NCBI GenBank assembly: GCA_944340905.1
Contig: CALVLT010000012.1
Span: forward strand, 1-55,071
Length of the DNA: 55,071 nucleotides
Direction: 5' to 3'
From: an uncultured Clostridia bacterium
GTDB taxonomy: Bacteria > Bacillota > Clostridia > Christensenellales > Borkfalkiaceae
Both the position numbers and the translations under genes were made by a program. Each line of letters opens with the position of its first letter. Position 1 is the first letter of the stretch. Below the pieces are notes generated by a model. The model had not been told where the DNA came from, searched no databases, and worked only from the letters and a program-made list of their open reading frames with translations. Positions 17,459 through 25,375 of this stretch are shown here, in pieces.

Positions 17459-19108
17459 TTATTCGATGGAGTGCGCGATGTATGTCAGATGATCGGCGGC
17501 GCGCTCCAGGTTCCCCACAAGATTGATGAATACGCTGGAATTCTGCGGCTGGCACTTGCCCTCATTGAGCCGCTTGATGTGCCGGTTGACGAGGGTGCGG
17601 CGGTAGCCGTCGATCTCGTCCTCGATGGCGTCCACTTCCTTGAGCCGCGCATAGTCCTTGTCGAGGAACGCCGCGAGCGATGCCGTGTACAGCTTCTTGA
17701 TCTTTTCGTACATCTCCTGCATCATGCTCAGGAATTCCCCCGAAAAGACGAGTCCGTCCCGTTCATAGTGGTCGGTGTACTTCGTCACGTTGTCGGCAAG
17801 TTCGCCGATACGCACGATGTCGTTGAGCACGTAGTGCATGCTTGAAATGGTCTTTTCATCTTCCATGACCAGGGAGGACGCGGAGAGTTTGACCAGATAT
17901 TCCACGGCGGCGCGGTTGGCGTCCGCGAGCTTTGCGTTGCGCTCCTGCACGTCCTGCTTGACGGAGGTGTCCTTGTTGATGAATGCCTCGAACGCCTCGG
18001 TCAACGTGCTCACCGCATAAGTGACCATCTTGCCGATCTCCTGGCAAAGATGCCCGAGGGCAACGGAGGGCTGACGCAGCAGGCGCTCGTCCAGATCGCC
18101 GAGAATACTTTCAGAAGGCTGCGCGGGTTCCTTTTTCTCCCGTACAAGGACATTCGCCAGCTTGACGAATCCCTTAGCGAACGGCAGAAACAGACAGGTG
18201 CATATGACATTGAACAATGTGTGGAACAATGCGATCTGGAACTGGTGGTTCCCGGGGAATATCCTTTCAAGGACTGTTTCGGAAAATGACGTATGGAAGG
18301 GCTGCCAGCACAGCAGAAAAATCGTGAAGATGACCGCGCCGAAACAGTTGAACAGCAGGTGGATGACCGCCGCACGACGGGCGTTGGGGGAAGCCCCGAT
18401 CGACGAAAGCATCGCCGTGACGCATGTTCCGATATTGGAACCGATGATCACATAATACACGCCGTCCCCCGTTCCGCCGATGAGGACGCCGCTCGTGGCA
18501 AGGACGACGACGATACTTGTCACCGCAGAAGAGGACTGAATGATCCCTGTTGCAACGATACCGATGAGAAGGAGCAGAAACGGATTCTGAACAACGGAAA
18601 GCGCATCTCGGATCACATTCAGAATGTCGGGATTGTCCATAGAATCAGACATGACCTTCAGTCCCACGAAGATCAGACCCAGCCCCGCCAGCACGTTGCC
18701 GATCACTTTGGCTTTTTCATTCTTGGCAAACATCGTCATAAATACGCCGACAACGGCAAGAATGAGCAGGAATGCCGAGACATCCAGACTTCCGAGCGAG
18801 GCGATCCATGCCGTGATGGTTGTGCCGATGTTCGCGCCCATAATGACCGCCGTCGCCTGAAAGAGCGTCATGATGCCTGCATTGACGAGGCCGACGACCA
18901 TGACGGTAGTGGCAGACGAGCTTTGAATGATCATCGTGGTGGCAGCGCCGATCCCGACCCCTGCGATCCGGTTGTTCGCCGTCTTGTTGAGCATGCTTTT
19001 GAGCCTGCCGTGCGCCAGGCGGGACATGCTGTCCGACATCATGTTCATGCCGATCAGGAACGCACCGAGACCTCCGCACAGCTCAAGTATGAGATAGACG
19101 TACTCCAT
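17459..19108 (-). CDS. Na/Pi cotransporter family protein (NptA-like) with PhoU-like tail
   Basis: A 549-residue protein. The first 330 residues hold the duplicated Na/Pi-cotransporter repeats, each with the QSSSA motif (IIQSSSATTVMVVGLVNAG and GIIQSSSAVTSIVVVLA) and many transmembrane helices. The last 200 residues form a soluble helical PhoU-like domain. It probably moves phosphate with sodium and may sense its own activity through the PhoU part. The start at 19108 follows GGGAAGAGGG; the ten-residue longer version is less likely. It leads the operon with the response regulator. Confidence 0.92.
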   Translation of the reverse strand: MEYVYLILELCGGLGAFLIGMNMMSDSMSRLAHGRLKSMLNKTANNRIAGVGIGAATTMIIQSSSATTVMVVGLVNAGIMTLFQATAVIMGANIGTTITAWIASLGSLDVSAFLLILAVVGVFMTMFAKNEKAKVIGNVLAGLGLIFVGLKVMSDSMDNPDILNVIRDALSVVQNPFLLLLIGIVATGIIQSSSAVTSIVVVLATSGVLIGGTGDGVYYVIIGSNIGTCVTAMLSSIGASPNARRAAVIHLLFNCFGAVIFTIFLLCWQPFHTSFSETVLERIFPGNHQFQIALFHTLFNVICTCLFLPFAKGFVKLANVLVREKKEPAQPSESILGDLDERLLRQPSVALGHLCQEIGKMVTYAVSTLTEAFEAFINKDTSVKQDVQERNAKLADANRAAVEYLVKLSASSLVMEDEKTISSMHYVLNDIVRIGELADNVTKYTDHYERDGLVFSGEFLSMMQEMYEKIKKLYTASLAAFLDKDYARLKEVDAIEDEIDGYRRTLVNRHIKRLNEGKCQPQNSSVFINLVGNLERAADHLTYIAHSIE

Positions 19109-19152
19109 AAACCCTCTTCCCAACGTAGAATGCCGCAAATGCGGACAAGTCC

Positions 19153-19181
19153 ATTATACAGGGAAGAGCACGGTTTGTCAC
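19153..19181 (-). promoter_or_regulatory. Promoter of nptA
   Basis: -35 GTGACA (19176-19181) and -10 TATAAT (19153-19158) have a 17-bp spacer. The leader to the ATG is about 37 nt. Confidence 0.7.
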
Positions 19182-19223
19182 CTGATTTTCATAAATTTGA
19201 AAAAAATTTTTCATACGGAAAAC

Positions 19224-19246
19224 CGGGGACCGCTCTCCGCTCCCCG
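19224..19246 (-). terminator. Probable terminator of phoU
   Basis: CGGGGA (19224-19229) pairs with TCCCCG (19241-19246). On the minus strand GTTTTCC follows. The U-tract is short, so it is moderate. Confidence 0.45.
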
Positions 19247-19279
19247 TTCCGTTGTGATCGCGGCACGCGCCGCAGAGGT

Positions 19280-19936
19280 TTACTGATATTCCTTGTGCAC
19301 GCCCGTGACGAGGTATTTCGCCCACTCGCTCACGTTCACGGCATAGTCGCCGATCTTTTCCAGATACTTTGCGATCATCAGCAGCTGCACCGCCTGGTCC
19401 GCAACGCTCGCGTCGCCCGCGATGCGGTTGATGAGCTCCTGCTTGACCTCGTTGAAGAGGGTGTCCATCTCGTCGTCCGCATGAATGACCATGTCCGCGC
19501 CGCCCACGCTCTCGTTGAGGAATGCCTCCACGCTCTGATGGATCATCGCCACAGCAAGGTCGCCCATGCGCGCGATATGTTCGGGTTCCTTAAAGAGCTT
19601 GTCGTCGGGGAAGGAGCGCACGATCTCGCCGATGTCCGCCGCCTGGTCGCCGATGCGCTCCACGTCCGTAATGACCTTGAGCGCCGTCGTGACCTTGACA
19701 AGGTCCTTGGCGACGGGCTGCTGTTTCAAGAGGATGCGCATGCACTTTTTCTCGATCTCGATCTCCAGATCGTCCACCTCTCTGTCCGTCTCGGCAACGG
19801 AGGCGCCGAGCTTTCTGTCCAGCGTCTTTAAAGAGGCGACCGCATCCCCGATCATCTGCTCGGTGATATTGCACATGCGCACGAGCGTGTCGTGAAGGTC
19901 TGCAAGTTCTTCGTCAAAATACTTTCTGGGTGCCAT
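19280..19936 (-). CDS. phoU: Phosphate transport system regulatory protein PhoU
   Basis: A 218-residue all-helical protein made of two PhoU repeats. The metal-binding signature (E/D-x-x-x-D) is visible as TDVERIGDQAADI in the first repeat and AKYLEKIGDYAVNVSEW in the second. PhoU dampens Pst uptake and controls the PhoR-type kinase. The start follows CAGGAG. It lies downstream of pstB in the same direction, separated by about 360 nt carrying a dispersed repeat. Length and motifs are normal. Confidence 0.96.
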   Translation of the reverse strand: MAPRKYFDEELADLHDTLVRMCNITEQMIGDAVASLKTLDRKLGASVAETDREVDDLEIEIEKKCMRILLKQQPVAKDLVKVTTALKVITDVERIGDQAADIGEIVRSFPDDKLFKEPEHIARMGDLAVAMIHQSVEAFLNESVGGADMVIHADDEMDTLFNEVKQELINRIAGDASVADQAVQLLMIAKYLEKIGDYAVNVSEWAKYLVTGVHKEYQ

Positions 19937-19984
19937 AAATTACTCCTGTTGTTTGGCAGATATAAATTGCGATTGATGGAATCG

Positions 19985-20262
19985 GAATGACGGTTCCATT
20001 TTAGCCTTCCCCCTCGGGGTGAGCCATGCGTTATGCGCAGCAGCGTGGTACGCTGTGCGCGCATGGCGAACTGAGAAATCGTCATCTCAGCGGCGATTTC
20101 GTGCCTGCAGGCGGCATTCTCCCTTAGTGCCGCCAAGACAGGTGGACGCGCAGCGGACGGATGAGGGATGCATTCGTGTTTCCATGTTTCCCCCCTCATC
20201 CGTCAGGCTCGCAAGCTCGCCTGACACCTTCCCCCCAAGGGGAAGGCTTTTTCTTCACTTCG
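19985..20262. repeat. Dispersed intergenic repeat, copy B
   Basis: Occupies most of the 361-nt gap between phoU and pstB. It shares ATGACGGTTCCATTTT with 24424 onward and a 27-nt block (20141-20167) with 11074-11100. It also holds a long stem built from CGTCAGGCTCGCAAGC and its complement near 20200-20225, followed by an AAGGGGAAGG arm. No credible coding frame. From memory, similar 'gacggatgaggg' intergenic blocks occur in other gut Clostridia. Confidence 0.7.
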
Positions 20263-20297
20263 TTCGGAGTGACGTTGAGCCAGCAAATCCCGCCGTA

Positions 20298-21161
20298 TCA
20301 ACCGAAACGGCCGGTGATGTAGCGCTCCGTTTCGGGGTGTTTGGGTTCGGAGAATACCTGCTCGGTGTCCCCCATCTCGATCATTTCGCCCAGCAGGAAA
20401 AACGCCGTCTTATCCGAGATGCGCGCCGCCTGCTGCATGTTGTGCGTGACCATGACGATGGTGACGTCCTTTTTCAGCTCCTCGCACAGCTCCTCGATCT
20501 TGCCCGTGGAGATGGGGTCGAGCGCGGAAGTCGGCTCGTCCATCAGAAGGATCTGCGGCCCGACCGCGAGCGCGCGCGCAATGCAGAGGCGCTGCTGCTG
20601 TCCGCCCGAAAGCCCCAAAGCCGACTTGTTGAGCCGGTCCTTGAGTTCATCCCACATGGCAGCCTGCTTTAAGGAGCGCTCGACGATCTCGTCCAGTTCC
20701 CCCTTCTTGCGGATGCCGAAGGTGCGGGGGCCGTAGGCGATGTTGTCGTACACGCTCATCGGGAAGGGATTGGGTTTCTGGAACACCATGCCCACGTTCT
20801 TGCGCAGCGCCGAGAGGTCCACGCCCCTGTCGTAAATGTTCAGCCCGCCGATGATGATCTCCCCCACCACGCGGCAGCCCTCCACCAGGTCGTTCATGCG
20901 GTTGAGCGTCTTGATGAGGGTGGACTTGCCGCAGCCCGAGGGACCGATCATCGCCGTGATCTGATATTTGGGCATCTCCATGTTGATCTTTTTGAGCGCC
21001 TGGAACTCACCGTAAAACAGGTCGAGGTCCCTGACCGTGATGGCATTGTCGCCCGAAAAATCAAAAATGTCAAGGGTGACGGGCTTTTTTTCCTTTTTCT
21101 GCTTGCTTTCTTCTGCGGTGCCCTCTGTTTGGGCTGCCTCTTTCTTTTTGAAGATATTCAT
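20298..21161 (-). CDS. pstB: Phosphate ABC transporter ATP-binding protein PstB
   Basis: A 287-residue ATPase that powers high-affinity phosphate uptake. Walker A is GPSGCGKST, the Q-loop lies in [10 protein letters not shown] (a PstB hallmark), the signature is LSGGQQQRL, and Walker B is [12 protein letters not shown]. About 36 residues precede the usual PstB start and are Lys/Glu rich ([22 protein letters not shown]), an unusual extension that may tether it to the permease or membrane. Start after AAGGAA. Nine nt follow the fused permease gene, in one operon pstS-pstCA-pstB. Confidence 0.96.
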   Translation of the reverse strand: MNIFKKKEAAQTEGTAEESKQKKEKKPVTLDIFDFSGDNAITVRDLDLFYGEFQALKKINMEMPKYQITAMIGPSGCGKSTLIKTLNRMNDLVEGCRVVGEIIIGGLNIYDRGVDLSALRKNVGMVFQKPNPFPMSVYDNIAYGPRTFGIRKKGELDEIVERSLKQAAMWDELKDRLNKSALGLSGGQQQRLCIARALAVGPQILLMDEPTSALDPISTGKIEELCEELKKDVTIVMVTHNMQQAARISDKTAFFLLGEMIEMGDTEQVFSEPKHPETERYITGRFG

Positions 21162-21170
21162 AGGTTTTCC

Positions 21171-23000
21171 TTATCTCTTTTTCTTGACACGCTTCTGAAT
21201 GAAGTAGACGATGAGGTTGAGCACAAAGGTGATGACGAGCAACACAAACGCCGTCGCATAAGCCTCCTCATAGGCAAGGCCTTCCGCGAAGAACGAATAC
21301 ATGAAGACGGTCAGCGTACTGCCGGCATTGGTGGGATCGATCGCACTCGACACCGAGGAACTTGCGACCGCCATCATACCAGCGGTGTAGATGAGTGCCG
21401 CCGATTCGCTGATAATGCGCCCGACGGAGAGCACGATCGCTGTGGCGATGCCGGGGAACGCAGAAGGCAGCACCACTTTGAAGATCGTCCTGATCTTGCT
21501 TGCACCCAGTCCGTAACTTGCCTCACGCAGCTCCATGGGAACGGCGCGGAGAGCTTCCTCCGTCGAACGGATGATCGTAGGCAGAATGACGAGCACCATT
21601 GTAAATGCGCCTGCAAACACACTCCTGCCGAATATCTGCACAAACAGCAGATATCCGAACAGGCCGAAAACGATGGACGGCACGCCGGAGAGCGTATCGA
21701 TGAAGGTACGGATGACCTTGACGAACTTGCTGCCCGGCTTTGCATATTCGTTGAGGAAGATCGCAGCGCCGATACCGAGAGGCAGAGCAATGATGAGCGT
21801 AAAGATGATGACATAGAACGTCGTCAGGAAAGCGGGCGCCAGAGAATGTCCTTCATAGCCGTCGCCGCCGAAGAGGAAGTTCCAGCTGATGTTGGGGATC
21901 CCGTTGATGCAGATGAACAGAATGATTGCCGCAAGGGATATGACAACGATCCCCGCGCACACCATACCGCAGTATTTGAGGATCTCGGGGATGAGCCCCT
22001 TCTTGCGGTAAACAACGTTTTCACCCCCGCCTTGGAGCACTCTGGTCCCCTTTTTGCCCTTGAATTCCTTGGGCACAAAATTGACGGAGAGCGTGATGAT
22101 GAGGACAAGGACAAGCAGAACAAAACCCGTTGCCATGAGCGCCGACTCATGCAGCGACCCCGGGACGACTTCGCCCATCTCCATGTTGATCTTGACCGTG
22201 AGCGGACAGATGGGAATGAACAACCCCGTGGGGAAATTAACCATCCCGCCCGCGACCATCTGAACCGCCATTGTCTCGCCCACCGCCCTGCCGATGCCCA
22301 GGATGAGCGCCGATATGATACCCGAGCGCGCAGCAGGAAACACCACGCGGAACACTGCCTGCGCCTTGGTGTTACCCATGGCAAGCGCGCCCTCGAAATA
22401 CTGTGCCGGCACCGCCTCCAGCGCATTCTTGGTGAGCGATGTGATGGTCGGAATGATCATGATGGCAAGCACGATGCACGTTGCGAGCACGCCATATCCG
22501 CGGTAGTTCGGATCCATGTAGACCAATCCGCCCTGCACGAGCACGATAATTCCGAAGTAGCCATAGATAACGGACGGAATGCCGGCGAGCAATTTAATGA
22601 TCTGATCGAAAATGGTGCGCAGATTGATCTTATTGAGCCACGCCACCATCTTCTGCACAAACTTGTTCGGGCCAGAATAGCGCAGATGGAATCTGTCCGG
22701 GCACCAGAACACCATGAATATTGCAGTAAAAACACCGATGACCCCGCCCAGAATAACGGCAAGAACGGTGACGACCAGCGTACTGCACAGCATTGCAAGA
22801 ATGCCGTACGTGTCCGTATTGTGGTTCCACCTTGTACCGAACAGAAACTGAAAAAAACCTACCTCGCGGAACGCGGGGATGGATGCGGCAAGGATATAGC
22901 AAATGATGCCGAATACGGCAAGAATGGACAGACACGCACAGACGATGAACAAAACCTTCGCCGAGGTATCTTTCACTTTTGTCGAGGATGCTTTTGTCAT
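21171..23000 (-). CDS. Fused phosphate permease PstC-PstA
   Basis: A 609-residue membrane protein containing both permease subunits of the Pst transporter in one chain. Residues about 15-315 are PstC-like: FLFGTRWNHNTDTYGI, the LLAGIPSVIYGYFGI strand and the coupling loop ALAMGNTKAQAVFRVVFPAA. A charged linker (FVPKEFKGKKGTRVLQGGGE) leads to the PstA-like half, with the matching DTLSGVPSIVFGLFGYL and coupling loop YGLGASKIRTIFKVVLPSA. About 12-14 helices in total. The ATG at 23000 has AGGAG at good distance; a TTG six bases upstream is less likely. The usual separate pstC and pstA are absent here, so this is not an extra copy. Confidence 0.93.
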   Translation of the reverse strand: MTKASSTKVKDTSAKVLFIVCACLSILAVFGIICYILAASIPAFREVGFFQFLFGTRWNHNTDTYGILAMLCSTLVVTVLAVILGGVIGVFTAIFMVFWCPDRFHLRYSGPNKFVQKMVAWLNKINLRTIFDQIIKLLAGIPSVIYGYFGIIVLVQGGLVYMDPNYRGYGVLATCIVLAIMIIPTITSLTKNALEAVPAQYFEGALAMGNTKAQAVFRVVFPAARSGIISALILGIGRAVGETMAVQMVAGGMVNFPTGLFIPICPLTVKINMEMGEVVPGSLHESALMATGFVLLVLVLIITLSVNFVPKEFKGKKGTRVLQGGGENVVYRKKGLIPEILKYCGMVCAGIVVISLAAIILFICINGIPNISWNFLFGGDGYEGHSLAPAFLTTFYVIIFTLIIALPLGIGAAIFLNEYAKPGSKFVKVIRTFIDTLSGVPSIVFGLFGYLLFVQIFGRSVFAGAFTMVLVILPTIIRSTEEALRAVPMELREASYGLGASKIRTIFKVVLPSAFPGIATAIVLSVGRIISESAALIYTAGMMAVASSSVSSAIDPTNAGSTLTVFMYSFFAEGLAYEEAYATAFVLLVITFVLNLIVYFIQKRVKKKR

Positions 23001-23069
23001 AGACAACTCCTGAAAACGCCTATTCCGCCGCCTTTCGGCGGCGGAACATTTACTCCCGAGCTTGCGATA

Positions 23070-23975
23070 TTACTTGCACTCGATCGCAGTGCCGTATGCA
23101 TACAGATCGAAGAGCTGCTGGAAGGTGACGTTCGTGAGAGCGCTGTCCTTATGGACGACCACCGCGATGCCATCGATAGCGATCTGCGTAACCGTAAGAG
23201 AAGTTTCACCGCCCTTCGCCGCTCTCGAAATCATGCCGAACTCGGCGGAGCCGTCGTTTACTGCCGCGAGCGCTTCGCCCGAACCGCTGCCGCCCCACGT
23301 GATCGTGGTACCGGGATTTTCCGCCATATACGCCTTGGCAAGCTCCTCGATCAGGGGCTGCAGGGAGGTGGAGCCGTGCAGATTGATCTCGCCCGACGTC
23401 ATGGTGCCTGCCGTGTAGGTGCCGACTCCTTCGGGCTTATCGACATCGATGTACTCCTTTTTAAGGATCTCGAGACCGTCAGCCGACCAGATATAGGCAA
23501 GGAAATCGGCAGCGAGAGGATTGCTCGTGAGCGTCTCCGCCTTATAGATGAGATTGAAAGGACGGGACAAGTCATATTCGCCGTCTTTCACCATTTCCAC
23601 AGTCGCATCAACGCCATTGACCTGGACTGCCTTGATCCTGTCCGCGTTCGCCGCAACAGAGCCGAGAGAGATGTAGCCGAGGAAGGAAGAGTTCCCCGAA
23701 ATCTGCGTGACGACCTGGCCCGTCGTACCGACGCTGATGCCCCAGTTCTGTTCAAGGTCCATCTCTTCAAGCGCAACGCCTTCGTTGCCGTCTTTGTCCG
23801 TACCCGTCACAAGTTCGTCGAACGCGCTGCGTGTACCCGAACCCGCCGAACGGGAAATCGCCGTCGTGATGCTCGTAGCGACTGCGCCTCCGTTTCCGTT
23901 GCACCCTGCCATCACACCGACAGCCGTTGCCGACAGCGCCGCTGCCAAACCGATCGCAAGAATCTTCTTCTTCAT
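23070..23975 (-). CDS. pstS: Phosphate-binding lipoprotein PstS, circularly permuted
   Basis: A 301-residue lipoprotein. Signal peptide residues 1-24 end in a lipobox with Cys25 (GVMAGC). The mature protein begins with the segment that normally sits in the middle of PstS (SRSAGSGTRSAF, residues 41-52), runs through GYISLGSV (100-107) and the usual C-terminal LAYIWSADGLEIL (159-171). It then continues with the normal N-terminal half: GSTSLQPLIEELAKAY (201-216), the phosphate loop GGSGSG (228-233), FGMISR (246-251), and ends at VTFQQLFDLYAYG. Both phosphate-binding halves are present but in reversed order. First gene of the pst operon, behind PHO-box-like repeats. Confidence 0.92.
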   Translation of the reverse strand: MKKKILAIGLAAALSATAVGVMAGCNGNGGAVATSITTAISRSAGSGTRSAFDELVTGTDKDGNEGVALEEMDLEQNWGISVGTTGQVVTQISGNSSFLGYISLGSVAANADRIKAVQVNGVDATVEMVKDGEYDLSRPFNLIYKAETLTSNPLAADFLAYIWSADGLEILKKEYIDVDKPEGVGTYTAGTMTSGEINLHGSTSLQPLIEELAKAYMAENPGTTITWGGSGSGEALAAVNDGSAEFGMISRAAKGGETSLTVTQIAIDGIAVVVHKDSALTNVTFQQLFDLYAYGTAIECK

Positions 23976-24022
23976 TGTCTTGTTACTCCTTTTCTTCTTT
24001 CCTTTTTTTGTTTTGTGCCTAT

Positions 24023-24096
24023 ATCATATCACGCAGTTGTAAATATCCCCGCACAAATTTGTCACGAAGTTGTAAATTCTTTTGCCGATTTGTAAA
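24023..24096 (-). promoter_or_regulatory. pst promoter with PHO-box-like repeats
   Basis: Read on the minus strand, TTTACAA occurs at 24090-24096, 24070-24076 and 24037-24043, and TGACAA at 24059-24064. The pair at 24059 and 24070 is 11 bp apart and the outer one is another 22 bp away, which fits the 11-bp helical phasing of PhoP boxes (TTAACA-like). A -10 candidate TATGAT is at 24023-24028, with no good -35, as expected for an activated promoter. Confidence 0.7.
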
Positions 24097-24189
24097 AAAT
24101 TTTTTACAACTTGTCCGCCTTTTATTCCTTATATTTATTATGCGCACAAAACAAACCGAAATACCCGCCGATCGAAACTGCAACCTCTT

Positions 24190-24445
24190 GCCCCCCTTAA
24201 CACTTGTTTTAAGGGGGATGTCGGTTTACCGACGGGGGGGATTGTACATTCTGCGCGAGGGGATTCTTACTTCGGCTACGCCTTGTGCGCTACGTCGTCA
24301 AAATACTTCCGCGTGCGCTACGTCGTCAAAATACTTCCGCAAGCGGGTATTTTTCCTCGCATCGGGCGGAGCTGCGCCCCTCTGCTAGCCGCCGCAGGCG
24401 GCACACGAGGCGCAGCCGAAGTTATGACGGTTCCATTTTGGTCTT
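24190..24445. repeat. Dispersed intergenic repeat, copy C, with internal tandem duplication
   Basis: Lies in the 536-nt gap between pstS and the nucleoside hydrolase gene. It shares the CCCCCCTTAA / TTAAGGGGG hairpin, the GCGAGGGGATTCTTAC block and the GGGTATTTTTCCTCGCATCGG block with copy A (11129-11277). A 28-nt unit is tandemly doubled here (24285-24312 and 24313-24340) but single in copy A. No gene is seen. Confidence 0.78.
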
Positions 24446-24460
24446 CCCGCGCGCTGACAG

Positions 24461-24498
24461 GGAACGCCGCCCGACACATTTGCGTCGGGCGGCGTTCC
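24461..24498 (-). terminator. Hairpin downstream of nucleoside hydrolase
   Basis: A perfect 15-bp stem pairs 24461-24475 with 24484-24498, 14 nt past the stop codon of the minus-strand gene. There is no U-tract, so termination is only probable. Confidence 0.5.
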
Positions 24499-24511
24499 AA
24501 ATATAATCGAT

Positions 24512-25315
24512 TTACAATTCCATGATCTCGCCGTAGGGCTTGTTCAGAATATAGCGCGCGACGGTGAGCAGGTTGCCGTCGCGGTCGGTTTTCTCCTCTA
24601 GCGCAAACCAATCGGGATGGCGCAGCGCCTTGACTGCAATGTCGTCCCAAAGGTAGCACCCCTTTTCGCCCGAGACGAAGGTCATCTCGCGCGCCCGCCG
24701 CGCGATTTGCCCGAGCAGTCCGTCGCCAGCGGGCGGAGCATTCTGAATGTTCAAAAGAGGGTGGCGGCAGGTATCCATCGTCACGGCGGTGTGCGCGCAC
24801 ATGCGCACGGCAGCGGAAAACGCCTCCTTACTCAGCGCATGATTGAATTCGTAGCCGTGGAAATTGGGTTGTTCGGCAATGTTCCCGCCCATGAATACGA
24901 ACCTGCGCGGCGTTTTGCGCTGCAGCATGCGCGGAACGAGCGTCATGGGGCCGAGGCTCAAAAGGTCGTACTCCCCCTCAAAGTCCGCCAGCCACGCGGC
25001 AAACGGGGCGACGGGCGACCGAAACCCATCCGCATCCGTGAACAGGTCCCCCATGCCGTCGCCGCCGTGAATGGTCTTGAGAAATTCGCAGGGCTGCGCC
25101 TCCTGCGTCGTGTCCACGACGGTGAGCGGCACCGTGGCAAAGGGCAGGTGCGCCGCAAGTTTTTTGGCGTTTTCCAGCGACACTTCGGGCGGTACGTTTC
25201 CGCCCGCCGCAACCAGCACCGCCTCCGAATAGCCGTCCTGCGCGGCGTGCGCAAGCGCGTCCACCGTCGCCGCGGCGTCGTCCAGACCGTAATCACAAAA
25301 AAGAACGAGTTTCAT
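24512..25315 (-). CDS. Nucleoside hydrolase-like protein
   Basis: A 267-residue protein of the inosine/uridine-preferring nucleoside hydrolase fold, cytosolic. The N-terminal Ca-binding motif is altered: FCDYGLDDAAA replaces the usual D-x-D-P-G-x-D-D, losing the first Asp but keeping the other three. SLGPMT matches the A-x-G-P-L-T strand, MGGNI and the later YEFN match the GN...EFN site, and WDDIAV matches the C-terminal Asp motif. It may be active with changed specificity or have moved to another ribosyl substrate. A promoter with its -10 six bases upstream implies a leaderless message. No ribosome-binding site is visible. Confidence 0.8.
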   Translation of the reverse strand: MKLVLFCDYGLDDAAATVDALAHAAQDGYSEAVLVAAGGNVPPEVSLENAKKLAAHLPFATVPLTVVDTTQEAQPCEFLKTIHGGDGMGDLFTDADGFRSPVAPFAAWLADFEGEYDLLSLGPMTLVPRMLQRKTPRRFVFMGGNIAEQPNFHGYEFNHALSKEAFSAAVRMCAHTAVTMDTCRHPLLNIQNAPPAGDGLLGQIARRAREMTFVSGEKGCYLWDDIAVKALRHPDWFALEEKTDRDGNLLTVARYILNKPYGEIMEL

Positions 25316-25321
25316 ATTCCC

Positions 25322-25350
25322 ATTATAGCACGATACGCCCCTTTTTACAA
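25322..25350 (-). promoter_or_regulatory. Leaderless promoter of nucleoside hydrolase gene
   Basis: -35 TTGTAA (25345-25350) and -10 TATAAT (25322-25327) have a 17-bp spacer. Six bases separate the -10 from the ATG, so the predicted start is the A of ATG. The -35 lies in the loop of a GCGCCCC / GGGGCGT hairpin (about 25335-25358) downstream of asnS. Confidence 0.75.
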
Positions 25351-25375
25351 GGGGCGCATCGAAAAATGTATGACG

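Noticed and set aside
21129-24095. Very long (988-codon) frame antisense to the pst genes
   Set aside because: It is an opposite-strand shadow: the minus strand encodes clear PstB, PstCA and PstS. The antisense translation is rich in His/Arg/Asp with no domain.
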